Shown here: positions 8,708 through 18,642 of the stretch, one piece after another
How the letters are laid out: each line of letters starts with the position of its first letter
Position numbering within the stretch: the stretch's first letter is position 1
Assembly: GCF_014699005.1 (NCBI RefSeq)
Contig: NZ_JACWZY010000003.1
Location: 1-64,000 of the forward strand
Direction: 5' to 3'
Length of the DNA stretch: 64,000 nucleotides
Source: Spirosoma profusum
Lineage (GTDB): Bacteria > Bacteroidota > Bacteroidia > Cytophagales > Spirosomataceae
Position numbers and translations under genes: made by a program
Notes under the pieces: generated by a model
Seen by the model: the letters and a program-made list of their open reading frames with translations, nothing else
The model's database searches: none
Told to the model about the DNA's origin: nothing

Positions 8708-11700
8708 TTATTTGCTCACTTTCTGCAAGTACTGATTAGCTTCTTTTTTGTAAAAGAGATTGTAATTAGGTGTAACGGAACGTAGTACTTCGACTTGCTT
8801 CGTCTTGTTCTGAAGATTCGTAGAATCAAAAAAAGCAGGCGTACTACGTTTCAGTGACTTGGCAGTTTCGGCCTGGCGCTTTGGATCTTCCTCTTGTTGC
8901 TTAAGCGCTTTCTCAGATTCTAATAGCCGAGTCAGTATTTCATTCTGACGATTAATGAGATTCTGATTAACACGCTTATTTACTAAGTCGGTTTCTGATT
9001 CATCCATTTTTTCCATCAACTCTTTAATCTGTTTTTCCTGTTGTTTGCCGGCTTCAGTACCTTTTGCGTTCTCTTCCATTTTCTTTAACATCTGACGAAT
9101 CATAGCCTGTTCTGCTGCCATCTGCGAGAGTTCTTCCGAAAGTCCCCTACCCGACTTACCTCCCTTTTGAAGCTCCTGCATTTTGCCATTTAATTGCTGT
9201 TGCATTTCTCCCATACCGCCGGGCTTCTCGCCTTTCTTACCACCTTTACCTTTACCTGGCATGGCCATTGCATTCATCTGCTGTTGCATATTCTTCAATA
9301 CGTCACTAAGCATTAACGCTAAGTTGTTAATCGAAGTCATCGCAAATTGTTGTTTAGATGAAGCCATACTTAATCGTCGCTCCTTTAGCTGCTGAGTACT
9401 TTCATCCATGTAGGATTTCATATTGGTCAGCTCGCGAGTAACAAACGATTGAATTTGTACCACCCGACTGGCAAGCGCATTTAGGCTATCTTCGATGATT
9501 TTTGCATCGTCCTGAAGTTTTAATTGCTCCTGAGAAAGTTTCGTAACGCGTGGATCCTGAAGACTCATACCCCGGAAATCTTTCATCACACGCTCTTGAC
9601 CGAATGATAATGTAATGAGGTTATCGAGGATATTTCGAAGGTCATCCATATTCTCCTGCATCTCCTGCATCTCAGCCGACTCCATGGATTCCTTCATGGA
9701 CTTACTCATCGCACGCATGGACTTTGCTGACTTCTGTTGTTTTGAAGATGCCTGTTTTCCTTTGTTGCTCTTCATATCTTTAGTAGCCTCTTCCATATCT
9801 TTTTCAATTTCCTGCTGCTCCTTTTCCGAATCTTCAGGCTTATTGAGATCTTCCTTTTCGGCTTCCTTAGCAACTTCCTTCAATTCTTCCTGAGTCTTTT
9901 TAAAGTCCTCCTGAGACTTCTCTTGCTGCTTCTGCTGATCAAGAGAAGTCTCATTTTTCTTGGCATTCTCCTCTGCCTGCTTCTCAAGGTTCTCCGCTTG
10001 TTTCTCTAAATTTTCAGCAATATTATTTACCTTCTGCTCAAGCTGCATTTGCTTAAAGAGCTTCAAAGCACGATCTAAATCACGCTCCAGGTTACGCTCT
10101 TTACGGCTAAGCTTATTCAATAAGTCCGAGGCTTTTTCATCCTGTTTACGCTCTAGCATTTGCTTTAACTGCTCATAAAGCTGTTTCGATTCAGGATCAA
10201 GGAGCTCGTTGAAAAGCTTCTGTAATTGGTCTAGCTTGTCCTGAACCTGTTGATTTTTTTCAGCAAAGCGTTGTTGCGTTTCATTCGTTTTTTGGAACTG
10301 CTCCTGAAGTTTTTGAATTTCTTTTAACAGTTCTTCACGTTTCTGAAGCACTTCCTGGAGCTGTTTCTTATCTTGAAAATCGGATGTCTTTTTAGTGCGC
10401 ATCCGCTCTTCCATTTGGTTCAGCTCCTTCTTGATTTCCTGGGTTTTGCTCAGCGCATTGTCAATTTGCTGTTCGGTTTTTTCCGCCGATTTGTCTATTT
10501 GCTCCTGAATTTCTGTATTAGATGGAACCACAAAATTCAATTGATTCGATCGACTGGACTTTGGCCCATTTACCCCATCATTGTCCCAAACTTGAACGTA
10601 GTACTCCAGTCTATCCTCTTGTCCAAGCTTCAAACTATCCAGTGACCAGTTATAAACAAAATTCTGCGACGTAGTAGAACGGTTGACTGGAATGTCCTGC
10701 ACGTAATTTGGTGAGGGTTTTCCATTACGCGTAATTTTGTAATTCAGCTTTAGCTTCGAAAAGCCATAGTCGTCAGAGATGAGGCCGGAAAGTGCGATAT
10801 AGTTATACGTAACAGTATCCTGAATCCGGTCGACTGAAATCTGCGGATAACGATCAGGGATGACCTGAACATTATATTGAATGGTAGAAGGTGATGCAAT
10901 CTGGCCATTCTTCAGCGAAACAGTATAGACCGCATTTTGCATTACCCTACGATTCAGAACGAACGTATTGTTGTCAACTAAACGAGCGGGAGTTGGTCTT
11001 GGATCAGTATTAAATCGGAATAAAAGGGAGTCGGTATGATCAGCCGCAAACTCCCAATTAGCTACCGTACCCTGTGGGACCAGTAAGTTTCCAACGTTTG
11101 AAAGCTGCTCATCTGCTTTATTCAAATAGGCAGGATAATCGAGTTTTACGTTAAAAGACAGCACGGAAGGCCGGTCAATTAATAGGACTTTATACGTCGG
11201 CGAATTGAAGCCAGCAGCCTCCAGATGGAAGTCTAAATCTCTTTGAAGGTTATCAAAATTATATGTGAATTTATCACCGGTCTGGTCTAGTTTAAAGCGT
11301 GTTCCATTTGCTACTACGTATACGGCTTGAGGTATTGCATCACCCTTTAATTTCACTGAAAGTGGAAAATCTTCATTTCGAAAAGCTTTCAACGATTTGT
11401 TCTGTACAACAAATTGAAATGGAGCTTCCACTACAAACTCTTTGTCATAATTCACGATTCGCGTGGATGACTTCGTGAAAAAGCCCGGATTTAAAATCAG
11501 GATCAGGAGAATTACTGCTAAAGGTGGAATGGCATATTTTAAGAATTGCCGGTTTCGACTAATCTGGATTGCATTGGCAAACCGATTAATTAGCAGTTGC
11601 TGTGAACGTTGATTCAGACTTGCATATAATAGATCGCTTTGGTCTGAGGAGATACGTTGTAGCTGTAACGTATTAAGCAACTTGTCCCCTACTTCCGGAA

Positions 11701-12010
11701 AGAACGTACCAATTTGACGGGCGGCTTCGTCATTCGTTAACGGTTTATTCAACCCATATAAACTCATAAGTGGCCGAATAATCAGCAGATACAGGCCCGC
11801 CAGCATGGTCAGTAAAAAGCCAAAAAAGAGAACTCCCCGACCAACAGTATCGAAGCGGCCAATGAATTCAGCTGTGTTAATAAGTAAGTAGCCGCTGCCA
11901 ATCAATGCAAGAAAAAACAGACTTCCTTTCACCAACTGATTTTGAAAGTAACGTCTTTTATACTCGTCGATGCGCTCAAGCAACGTAGTATAGGCGGTTG
12001 AGGATTGCAT
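8708..12010 (-). CDS. DUF4175-type membrane protein with long coiled coil
   Basis: A 1100-residue protein. Two hydrophobic segments lie near residues 28-45 and 57-80 (SLFFLALIGSGYLLI, GVLFFGFLLTMLAGLYLLII), a third at about 160-175. A beta-rich region reaches to about 500. From there to about 1050 it is almost wholly charged coiled coil, rich in E, K and Q, with a Gly/Lys/Met-rich interruption (AMPGKGKGGKKG). This layout matches DUF4175 proteins of Bacteroidota, whose role is not known to me; an envelope or scaffold function is inferred. The gene follows the 115-residue protein at 12030 by 19 bases and is likely cotranscribed with it. Confidence 0.8.
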   Translation of the reverse strand: MQSSTAYTTLLERIDEYKRRYFQNQLVKGSLFFLALIGSGYLLINTAEFIGRFDTVGRGVLFFGFLLTMLAGLYLLIIRPLMSLYGLNKPLTNDEAARQIGTFFPEVGDKLLNTLQLQRISSDQSDLLYASLNQRSQQLLINRFANAIQISRNRQFLKYAIPPLAVILLILILNPGFFTKSSTRIVNYDKEFVVEAPFQFVVQNKSLKAFRNEDFPLSVKLKGDAIPQAVYVVANGTRFKLDQTGDKFTYNFDNLQRDLDFHLEAAGFNSPTYKVLLIDRPSVLSFNVKLDYPAYLNKADEQLSNVGNLLVPQGTVANWEFAADHTDSLLFRFNTDPRPTPARLVDNNTFVLNRRVMQNAVYTVSLKNGQIASPSTIQYNVQVIPDRYPQISVDRIQDTVTYNYIALSGLISDDYGFSKLKLNYKITRNGKPSPNYVQDIPVNRSTTSQNFVYNWSLDSLKLGQEDRLEYYVQVWDNDGVNGPKSSRSNQLNFVVPSNTEIQEQIDKSAEKTEQQIDNALSKTQEIKKELNQMEERMRTKKTSDFQDKKQLQEVLQKREELLKEIQKLQEQFQKTNETQQRFAEKNQQVQDKLDQLQKLFNELLDPESKQLYEQLKQMLERKQDEKASDLLNKLSRKERNLERDLDRALKLFKQMQLEQKVNNIAENLEKQAENLEKQAEENAKKNETSLDQQKQQEKSQEDFKKTQEELKEVAKEAEKEDLNKPEDSEKEQQEIEKDMEEATKDMKSNKGKQASSKQQKSAKSMRAMSKSMKESMESAEMQEMQENMDDLRNILDNLITLSFGQERVMKDFRGMSLQDPRVTKLSQEQLKLQDDAKIIEDSLNALASRVVQIQSFVTRELTNMKSYMDESTQQLKERRLSMASSKQQFAMTSINNLALMLSDVLKNMQQQMNAMAMPGKGKGGKKGEKPGGMGEMQQQLNGKMQELQKGGKSGRGLSEELSQMAAEQAMIRQMLKKMEENAKGTEAGKQQEKQIKELMEKMDESETDLVNKRVNQNLINRQNEILTRLLESEKALKQQEEDPKRQAETAKSLKRSTPAFFDSTNLQNKTKQVEVLRSVTPNYNLFYKKEANQYLQKVSK

Positions 12011-12029
12011 AGAATTCAGGTTGATTGAG

Positions 12030-12377
12030 TTAAACGAGTTGAGTTTCGAAATAGTGAATTATGTGTTGTTTCAGAAAACCTTCCTGAGCTAATAAATCGC
12101 CCTGTGGAATAGGTTTCGCAAGAGTCCATTGTGGCCACCCATCCTTATCATTGCCTTCAAATACGTAGTATCCAGATAGACTTAGCACTCGGCATACAGC
12201 AATGTGCATCAAGTCCTGTTTAGCTTCTTTTGAGAAGCGTTTTGGACCGGTCCCTAGTTCTTGAACACCGATTAAAAATAATACGGCATTTAAGTCTACT
12301 GGGCGTTTACCAACCAAAACTTCCAATTGGTTAAGTAACACTTCCCAGCTTATATCGATACTTTTTTCCTCTACCAC
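12030..12377 (-). CDS. conserved hypothetical protein
   Basis: A 115-residue soluble protein with no motif I recognise. Its middle part (LFLIGVQELGTGPKRFSKEAKQDLMHIAVCRVLS) is mostly helical and rich in conserved-looking residues. The first codon appears to be GTG at 12377, preceded by GAAGAGAAA as possible ribosome site; no nearby in-frame ATG exists. It is the first gene of a two-gene unit with the DUF4175 protein and is divergent from comF. Confidence 0.7.
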   Translation of the reverse strand: MVEEKSIDISWEVLLNQLEVLVGKRPVDLNAVLFLIGVQELGTGPKRFSKEAKQDLMHIAVCRVLSLSGYYVFEGNDKDGWPQWTLAKPIPQGDLLAQEGFLKQHIIHYFETQLV

Positions 12378-12432
12378 TTTCTCTTCAATTATTCTTCTCT
12401 CTAAATTACAAGGAATTATATGTAATTAACGA

Positions 12433-13149
12433 ATGAATGCGATGTTTCGGTTTATTAAACGTATCACTTCTGATTTTCTCAACCTTCTCTACCCTACTCC
12501 TTGCCTTGGTTGTGATAGTTTGTTAGGCGACAATGAGAAATTTCTTTGTACAACTTGTCGAATTAACTTACCCGAGACAGGCCAACATTTCGAACCTTAT
12601 GACCGAAATCACCTCAATAAGTTTGCCGGAAAAACACCGATTCAATTTTTAGCATCTTACCTCTACTTTACAAAAGGAGGTATTGTTCAAAAGTTAATTC
12701 ACAGCATTAAATATAAAGACCAAAAGGAGGCCGCCACAGAAATTGCGGGCTGGTATGGGCACCAGTTAAAATTGGAAAGTGGACAGCTCAATGATATAGA
12801 CGTAATAATCGGCGTACCGTTGCATTCAAGCAGAGCGCTACAACGGGGTTATAATCAAGCCGATTTTATTGCAGCAGGACTTAGCAAAGCCTTGAACGTA
12901 ATAACCCGGACTGACATACTTCGACGTATTGAATTCAAGCAATCCCAGACGAATAAAAACCGCTTGGAACGGTGGGAAAATGTGAAGTCAGTTTTCGCCG
13001 TTTCTAAACCTGAAATGATTAAGGACCTCAACGTAATGCTGGTTGATGACGTATTAACGACCGGTGCTACGTTGGAATCTTGTGCTGTCGAATTGATTAA
13101 TGCAGGTTGTAAATCTGTAAGTATTCTGACCTTGGCCGTTACCAAATAA
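12433..13149 (+). CDS. comF: ComF family phosphoribosyltransferase-fold protein
   Basis: A 238-residue protein with an N-terminal four-cysteine zinc motif (Cys about 24, 27, 39, 42 in CLGC and CTTC) and a C-terminal phosphoribosyltransferase domain carrying the PRPP loop VDDVLTTGATLE. This is the ComF/GntX layout; ComF in naturally competent bacteria takes part in DNA uptake or post-uptake processing, but in most species the role is unproved. It ends at a strong two-way terminator shared with gldJ. Confidence 0.88.
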   Translation: MNAMFRFIKRITSDFLNLLYPTPCLGCDSLLGDNEKFLCTTCRINLPETGQHFEPYDRNHLNKFAGKTPIQFLASYLYFTKGGIVQKLIHSIKYKDQKEAATEIAGWYGHQLKLESGQLNDIDVIIGVPLHSSRALQRGYNQADFIAAGLSKALNVITRTDILRRIEFKQSQTNKNRLERWENVKSVFAVSKPEMIKDLNVMLVDDVLTTGATLESCAVELINAGCKSVSILTLAVTK

Positions 13150-13162
13150 TCTGTTGATTCTG

Positions 13163-13222
13163 CTACGTTCCAAAACAGAAAAGCCGCACCCGAAAGAGCG
13201 GCTTTTCTGTTTTGGAACGTAG
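13163..13222. terminator. two-way terminator, 25-bp perfect stem
   Basis: Left arm 13163-13187 and right arm 13198-13222 are perfect complements, with a 10-base loop. It sits between convergent comF and gldJ and has the run of A and T bases on both sides of the GC core that a terminator needs in each direction. Confidence 0.9.
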
Positions 13223-13226
13223 TATC

Positions 13227-14489
13227 TTATTTATTCCGACCTACACCAATCATTGCGCAACGGAAACCAATCATGGCTGTAGCTGAATCCTGATCCAGGA
13301 AACGACGAGTACCGGGAGAGAGCCAGTATGCTACGTCATTCCATGAACCGCCTTTATAAACACGAAGCTTATCGTCAATCAGCGATTGCTTATTTTTAAC
13401 ATCATAGTTTTTAGCGTCATCAATGTAGCCATTTCGACGTACTGGGTTCAGGTCATTTACATCCTGGTAAGACAATGGGCGATAAACGTCCATAACCCAC
13501 TCGTTTACGTTACCAGCCATGTTATATAAACCAAAATCGTTGGCTGGATAAGCGTAAATTTCAGCCGTAATAATGGCACCATCATTCGAACGTCCGGCAA
13601 TACCAGCGTAGTCACCACGACCCCTTTTGAAGTTCGCCAGCATTTGGCCCTGTTTCCGACCTTTCTTGGGGTTGCGAACTGAAGAACCATCCCAGGGATA
13701 AATCCGCTGATTTATTTGATTCTCGTCCATGTATTGCGTTCCTATCAGGGCTTTAGCAGCATACTCCCACTCAGCTTCAGTCGGTAAACGGTAATCTGGT
13801 AAAATCATACCGCTTTCAAGACTTGGTTTAGCTGGTGCAGCTGTTGCTTCAGCCATTGCAGGAGCTTCAGCTTCAGTCTTCGACTTACGTTTCAATGAGA
13901 ACCCTCCCCCCTTTTTCTTTGTACTTGCACCCCCTTTTGCCAATTCATTATTTACTGCATTTGACCGCCAGGTTGCATAGTCATTCGCTTGTACCCATGA
14001 TACACCTACCACAGGATAATACCGGAAAGCAGGGTATCGTAGATATTGTGTTACGTAAGAATCGTTAAAGGAAAGCGGATTAGACCATACAGTAGTATCT
14101 GGTAAAGCAGCTCTTACAACTTCTTCAGAAGAGTCACGTGTAATGGCGTTCAAATATTCAAGATAGTGAACATTGGCCATTTCGGTTTCATCCATGTAGA
14201 AGGATTGAATTGAAACGGTACGTTCGCGGTTATCACGACTATTCATTACGTCCTCTTCCAGAGCTCCCATCGTGAAACGTCCGCCTTCAATAAATACAAG
14301 GTTTGGCCCTGCTTTTTGGCCAGCAAATTTCTTTACTTGAAAACCATCTTTTTGGTTATAAGCAATTCCCGTCGCCGTACTCTTCTTACCGGGCTGCACA
14401 CTAGTCGGGTGCTTGGATTTGCAGGCTGTCAGGGCTGCTGTTGCCAGCAATACATAAGCCGCTCGTCGCAGGTGATACTTTTGAATCAT
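13227..14489 (-). CDS. gldJ: gliding-motility lipoprotein GldJ-like, formylglycine-enzyme (SUMF1) fold
   Basis: I start at 14489, where a lipoprotein signal begins (MIQKYHLRR..., lipobox LTAC before KSKH); the frame is open upstream but without a signal. The protein of 420 residues carries the SUMF1/sulfatase-modifying fold: VFIEGGRFTMG, SFYMDETEMANVHYLEYL, YPVVGVSWVQA, LPTEAEWEYAA, NVNEWVMD, GGSW, and GFRCAM at the end. The order and wording match GldJ, a lipoprotein of the Bacteroidota gliding and type IX secretion apparatus, not a true sulfatase activator. A low-complexity insert rich in K, A and E lies in the middle (about 205-245). No other gld gene is in the window. Confidence 0.8.
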   Translation of the reverse strand: MIQKYHLRRAAYVLLATAALTACKSKHPTSVQPGKKSTATGIAYNQKDGFQVKKFAGQKAGPNLVFIEGGRFTMGALEEDVMNSRDNRERTVSIQSFYMDETEMANVHYLEYLNAITRDSSEEVVRAALPDTTVWSNPLSFNDSYVTQYLRYPAFRYYPVVGVSWVQANDYATWRSNAVNNELAKGGASTKKKGGGFSLKRKSKTEAEAPAMAEATAAPAKPSLESGMILPDYRLPTEAEWEYAAKALIGTQYMDENQINQRIYPWDGSSVRNPKKGRKQGQMLANFKRGRGDYAGIAGRSNDGAIITAEIYAYPANDFGLYNMAGNVNEWVMDVYRPLSYQDVNDLNPVRRNGYIDDAKNYDVKNKQSLIDDKLRVYKGGSWNDVAYWLSPGTRRFLDQDSATAMIGFRCAMIGVGRNK

Positions 14490-14603
14490 TGCTTTTTTGT
14501 GTAAAAACGTAGGTGCAAAATTAAAAAAAGATGGAAGACGACCAGTGAACGACTTTATCTTCAAGCGAATTTTACTTAAAAATTGCCTTTGTCACTTCGT
14601 CTC

Positions 14604-17600
14604 TTAATTTGTCATTGCTCCCAGAATTTCGTCCAACTGCTCTACTGAGAACACATTGGTATGCGTAAAAATGGGCCTTCCCTTCGACTCTTTTAAGGAA
14701 CAGTTTGCTGGGTATCGCTTGATGTATTCAATTACCTTGCCAAACTGGTCAGACCTGAAGAAGTCGTCGTTCCCGTTAGAAACGAAGTATCCTTTCATGA
14801 TATTATTCTTTAGAGTCAGTTTTTCGAGGTATAATTGCTCTGCTTTCCAGCGTACATTGACCATTTTGATGAGATTTTCGACTTCATCAGGCATTGGTCC
14901 AAACCGGTCGATAACTTCCTGTCGAAACGCAGCCAGTTCGTCGAGATTCTGTAAACTATCCAGGCGTGTATATAACGCTAAGCGTTCCGAAATATTGGAG
15001 ACGTAGCGTTCGGGTATTACTACCTGTAAATCAGTCTCAATTACTGTATCTGGCAAAGCCAGTTTCAGATCTCCTGGTTTCGTTTCGAACAGGTCTTTAA
15101 ATTCATTTTCCCGCAATTCCTGAACAGCTTCATCGAGTACTTTGTGGTACATCTCAAACCCTAAGTCATTAATAAAACCACTTTGTTCTGCACCTAAAAG
15201 GTTGCCCGCCCCGCGTATGTCGAGATCACGCATAGCGATTTTAAAGCCTTCGCCCAAATCAGAAAAATCCTCTAATGTTTGGAGTCTTTTGCGCGCATCT
15301 ACTGTCAATACAGTGGGCGGTGGAGTAAGCAGATAGCAGAAAGCTTTTCGATTTGAACGTCCTACCCTACCCCGCATCTGATGCAAATCTGAGAGTCCGA
15401 AATAATGGGAATTGTTTATCAAAATCGTATTCGCATTCGGAATATCCAATCCCGATTCTATGATATTCGTCGAAATCAATACGTCGTAGTCACCATCAAT
15501 AAACCGGGTCATGATACGTTCCAGGCGGTCGCCCTCCATTTGCCCATGCGCAACTCCAATACGTGCCTCCGGCACCAAACGCTTTATTAAATTCCCAATA
15601 GATTCGATATCACTCACCCGATTATGCACAAAGAAAACTTGACCACCACGTCTAATTTCGTAGCTAACTGCATCTCGAATAATTGTCTCATTATAAGTAT
15701 GAACTTCTGTAGTTACAGGTTGACGGTTCGGTGGTGGCGTTGCAATGACCGACAAATCCCTTGCACCCATTAGCGAGAAGTGCAGTGTTCGCGGTATCGG
15801 TGTTGCTGTCAGCGTCAGTACGTCCACTTCTACCCGCATCTCTTTAAGGCGGTCTTTGGTTTTTACTCCAAATTTCTGCTCTTCGTCAATCACTAATAGC
15901 CCCAAATCTTTAAACTTTATGTCTTTATTGACGATGCGATGTGTGCCAATCAGAATGCCGATTTCTCCGGACGTAACACCCTTTAATATCTCCTTAATTT
16001 GAGCCGCCGATCTAAATCGATTGATATATTCAATCTTTACTGGAAAATCCGCCAACCGCTCACTAAACGTTCTATAATGCTGCATGGCCAGTATGGTTGT
16101 TGGGACCAGCATTGCTACTTGCTTGTTATCGGTAACTGCTTTGAACGCGGCACGTATCGCTACCTCCGTTTTCCCGAATCCCACATCACCGCATACAAGT
16201 CTGTCCATCGGATGTGGACGTTCCATGTCATCTTTTACATCATTAGTTGCTTTCGCCTGATCGGTCGTATCCTCATATAAAAAGGAAGACTCAAGTTCAG
16301 CTTGCAAAAAACTATCGCGACTATAAGCGTAACCCGGTGCAGTGCGACGTTTGGCATAAAGCGCAATCAGCTCACGAGCAACATCTTTTACCTGTTTGCG
16401 TATCCGGGATTTTTTATTCTCCCACTCCTGCGACCCCAGTTTACTCATAACTGGAGGTCCACCTTCTCTACCGCTATATTTTGCGATCTTATGTAGGCTG
16501 TGGATACTCACCAGTAAAATATCATTGTCGCGATAAATGAGCCGAATTGCTTCCTGCTCGTTACCTGCATGGTCTACTTTTTCAAGTCCAGCAAAACGTC
16601 CGATACCGTGGTCAACATGTGTTACATAGTCGCCTGGTTGCAGCGTTTTCAGCTCACGTAATGTTAAGGCCTTCGATTTTGAAAATTTGTCCTGAACCCG
16701 GTATTTGTAATAGCGGTCGAAAATTTGGTGGTCTGTAAAACAGGCAATTTTTACAGCCTCATCAATGAACCCTTCCCTCAACCCAATATTCATCGCCTGA
16801 AATTTCACAAATGGGTCAAGTTCTTCGAAAATGGTACGAAGTCGGTCAAGTTGTTTGAATGACTCAGCAGCTATAACATTTGTAAACCCTTTCGCTTGGT
16901 TCTCACCTAACGTGTCAACCAGGCGCTTAAAATCTCGATTAAATGATGGCTGTGGTTTTGAGACGTATTGCAGTTTCCCTTCAGTTTTGAAATAAAATTT
17001 ACGGCCAAATTCTACTGTCCTAAATTTTTTCAAATCGTTTAGAAACGTTCGGCGCGTTTCGAACAAATCACCTGGATCGGAAATGACTTGTATTCCACCA
17101 CTACTTTCCAGTATAGACGCAAAACTTTGCTCTGCCTTCTCATAACTGCTGTCGATTATTTCGAGTGTGAATTCAACATCCTTGGCCCAAACGGTTGTAC
17201 TTTCCGGCAGAAAATCGAAAAACGGTTCTCGTCTTTCCTCGACTAGTTTTGTCTGAATATTCGGAATGATATTGATAAATTCAACCGGGTCAGTTGAGAG
17301 TTGCGATTCTGGATTGAATTTACGAATGCTTTCAACTTCATTATCGAAAAGATCAATCCTGTATGGAAACTCGCTTGCAAATGAAAATACGTCGATTATA
17401 CCACCCCGTACAGAGAACTGACCAGCTTCATACACGAAGTCCGTTTTTTCGAATTCATACGTCTGTAGCAGTTCAGACACAAAATTTGTATCGACTTTCT
17501 CACCCACACGTATGGTCAACGTATTGGCTTGTAACGATCGTTTATTGATGACTTTTTCCGAGAGTGCTTCTGGGTACGTAACCATTAACAACCCATCTTT

Positions 17601-17957
17601 TGGTGGTGGGTTCAACTTGTTAAGGACTTCTGCCCTCATCAGTACATTCGCATTTTCAACATCCTCATATTGGTATGGCTTTTTATATGACATTGGGAAA
17701 AGCAATACCTCACTTTTTAATAGATTTTGTAAGTCGTTGAAAAAGTAAGCAGCCTCATCACGGTCTGTCATTATGAATAAATGATTCCCCTCAACAATCC
17801 TTATTATAGTGGAAGCTATTACAGAATCTAAGCTTCCTGACAGACCTTTGATCTGTAATCGTTGGGGGTCGGAAATGGGCTTTCGACTGAACGGTTCAGC
17901 TAATAACTTTATAAAACTATCGTCGGCATAAAGACCGAGTAACTCTTCAGTTTTCAA
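14604..17957 (-). CDS. mfd: transcription-repair coupling factor
   Basis: A 1117-residue SF2 translocase that removes stalled RNA polymerase and recruits UvrA. In order: UvrB-like N-terminal region (residues to about 400), RNA-polymerase interaction domain with GDYVTHVDHGIGRF near 442-455, RecG-like motor with Walker A GDVGFGKTE near 590 and the DEEQ Walker B (LLVIDEEQKFG), helicase motif TATPIPRT, MRGRVGR, and the C-terminal TRCF domain. The only in-frame start before a stop appears to be TTG at 17957. Length is normal. gldJ follows after 114 bases. Confidence 0.95.
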   Translation of the reverse strand: MKTEELLGLYADDSFIKLLAEPFSRKPISDPQRLQIKGLSGSLDSVIASTIIRIVEGNHLFIMTDRDEAAYFFNDLQNLLKSEVLLFPMSYKKPYQYEDVENANVLMRAEVLNKLNPPPKDGLLMVTYPEALSEKVINKRSLQANTLTIRVGEKVDTNFVSELLQTYEFEKTDFVYEAGQFSVRGGIIDVFSFASEFPYRIDLFDNEVESIRKFNPESQLSTDPVEFINIIPNIQTKLVEERREPFFDFLPESTTVWAKDVEFTLEIIDSSYEKAEQSFASILESSGGIQVISDPGDLFETRRTFLNDLKKFRTVEFGRKFYFKTEGKLQYVSKPQPSFNRDFKRLVDTLGENQAKGFTNVIAAESFKQLDRLRTIFEELDPFVKFQAMNIGLREGFIDEAVKIACFTDHQIFDRYYKYRVQDKFSKSKALTLRELKTLQPGDYVTHVDHGIGRFAGLEKVDHAGNEQEAIRLIYRDNDILLVSIHSLHKIAKYSGREGGPPVMSKLGSQEWENKKSRIRKQVKDVARELIALYAKRRTAPGYAYSRDSFLQAELESSFLYEDTTDQAKATNDVKDDMERPHPMDRLVCGDVGFGKTEVAIRAAFKAVTDNKQVAMLVPTTILAMQHYRTFSERLADFPVKIEYINRFRSAAQIKEILKGVTSGEIGILIGTHRIVNKDIKFKDLGLLVIDEEQKFGVKTKDRLKEMRVEVDVLTLTATPIPRTLHFSLMGARDLSVIATPPPNRQPVTTEVHTYNETIIRDAVSYEIRRGGQVFFVHNRVSDIESIGNLIKRLVPEARIGVAHGQMEGDRLERIMTRFIDGDYDVLISTNIIESGLDIPNANTILINNSHYFGLSDLHQMRGRVGRSNRKAFCYLLTPPPTVLTVDARKRLQTLEDFSDLGEGFKIAMRDLDIRGAGNLLGAEQSGFINDLGFEMYHKVLDEAVQELRENEFKDLFETKPGDLKLALPDTVIETDLQVVIPERYVSNISERLALYTRLDSLQNLDELAAFRQEVIDRFGPMPDEVENLIKMVNVRWKAEQLYLEKLTLKNNIMKGYFVSNGNDDFFRSDQFGKVIEYIKRYPANCSLKESKGRPIFTHTNVFSVEQLDEILGAMTN

Positions 17958-18123
17958 ATTGAATTCAGGTTGGAGTAGTTCGCTTGTTTAGCTCTTTCAA
18001 GAAAAACCGCTACGTAATTCTTTGTCTTGATTTACTGAATTTAACAATACGAAAAGCCGCTGGAAGGCTTTCCGACGGCATACTTTTTAACAGCAGGTTT
18101 GGCAAAATTGTTGCAGGAGACTG

Positions 18124-18570
18124 CTACATTAACGACGCTATGTCGGTACATTCAATGGACTCACTACCGAGAAACTTGCGAATCCTTTCACTATTTTCAA
18201 ATACGATTATGATTTCTTTTGGCTCAATATTTTCACTTTCATCCACCCATTTCCAATCCTCCGCTGTTGCATCTAACACACTTAATAGTGCTCCTATTTT
18301 TGCTGGGTCACGTTCTTTGCTGATTAAAGAATCTGTATTTGTGAAATATAAAACGATTCGATTTTCTTCTAGCCACTGTAAATCATTAAGCGAATCACTT
18401 AGTGAATCCAGCGTAAAACCAAAGTCGGGGATCTCTAAGAGCTCAGCAATTTCTTCGTAAAACTGACGTAGTGTCAGCGTTTTTTTACCATCGATATGAG
18501 CGATAAAATCCTCTGAAAAATGGGCCTCTAACTCGCTCTCTGACCCGCAAATCAGTACGTTTGTCTTCAT
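18124..18570 (-). CDS. barstar-like protein
   Basis: A 148-residue acidic protein; the ATG at 18570 is preferred over the open extension to 18618, which runs through the parS-like palindrome. The middle part (LTLRQFYEEIAELLEIPDF, then NLDALxDxL-like TLDSLSDSLNDLQWL) has the barstar pattern: the start of a ribonuclease-inhibitor fold followed by the conserved Leu/Asp helix. Barstar proteins bind and block barnase-type RNases. No RNase gene is adjacent, so it may be an orphan immunity protein. Family call is by pattern only. Confidence 0.65.
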   Translation of the reverse strand: MKTNVLICGSESELEAHFSEDFIAHIDGKKTLTLRQFYEEIAELLEIPDFGFTLDSLSDSLNDLQWLEENRIVLYFTNTDSLISKERDPAKIGALLSVLDATAEDWKWVDESENIEPKEIIIVFENSERIRKFLGSESIECTDIASLM

Positions 18571-18610
18571 GAATTCCTTATATAACTGCTTTTGTACCGG
18601 AAATATACAA

Positions 18611-18626
18611 TGTTCCACGTGGAACT
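18611..18626. other. parS-like centromere site
   Basis: TGTTCCACGTGGAACT contains the perfect 14-base palindrome GTTCCACGTGGAAC and matches the ParB binding site TGTTCCACGTGAAACA at 14 of 16 positions. It lies in an intergenic gap about 13 kb from the candidate origin, where parS sites normally cluster. Confidence 0.65.
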
Positions 18627-18642
18627 TGACTATCAGCGACTT

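Noticed and set aside
9183..10178. Several Ser/Cys-rich plus-strand frames opposite the DUF4175 gene
   Set aside because: They mirror the Glu/Lys/Gln coiled coil and have no family features.
13227..14489. A formylglycine-generating (sulfatase-activating) enzyme for the sulfatase at 53.8 kb
   Set aside because: The sequence matches GldJ wording and has a lipobox; it lies 40 kb away.
17984..18460. A 158-residue plus-strand reading frame opposite the barstar-like gene
   Set aside because: It is the antisense of a gene with a recognisable fold, and its Ser-rich composition is that of a shadow frame.
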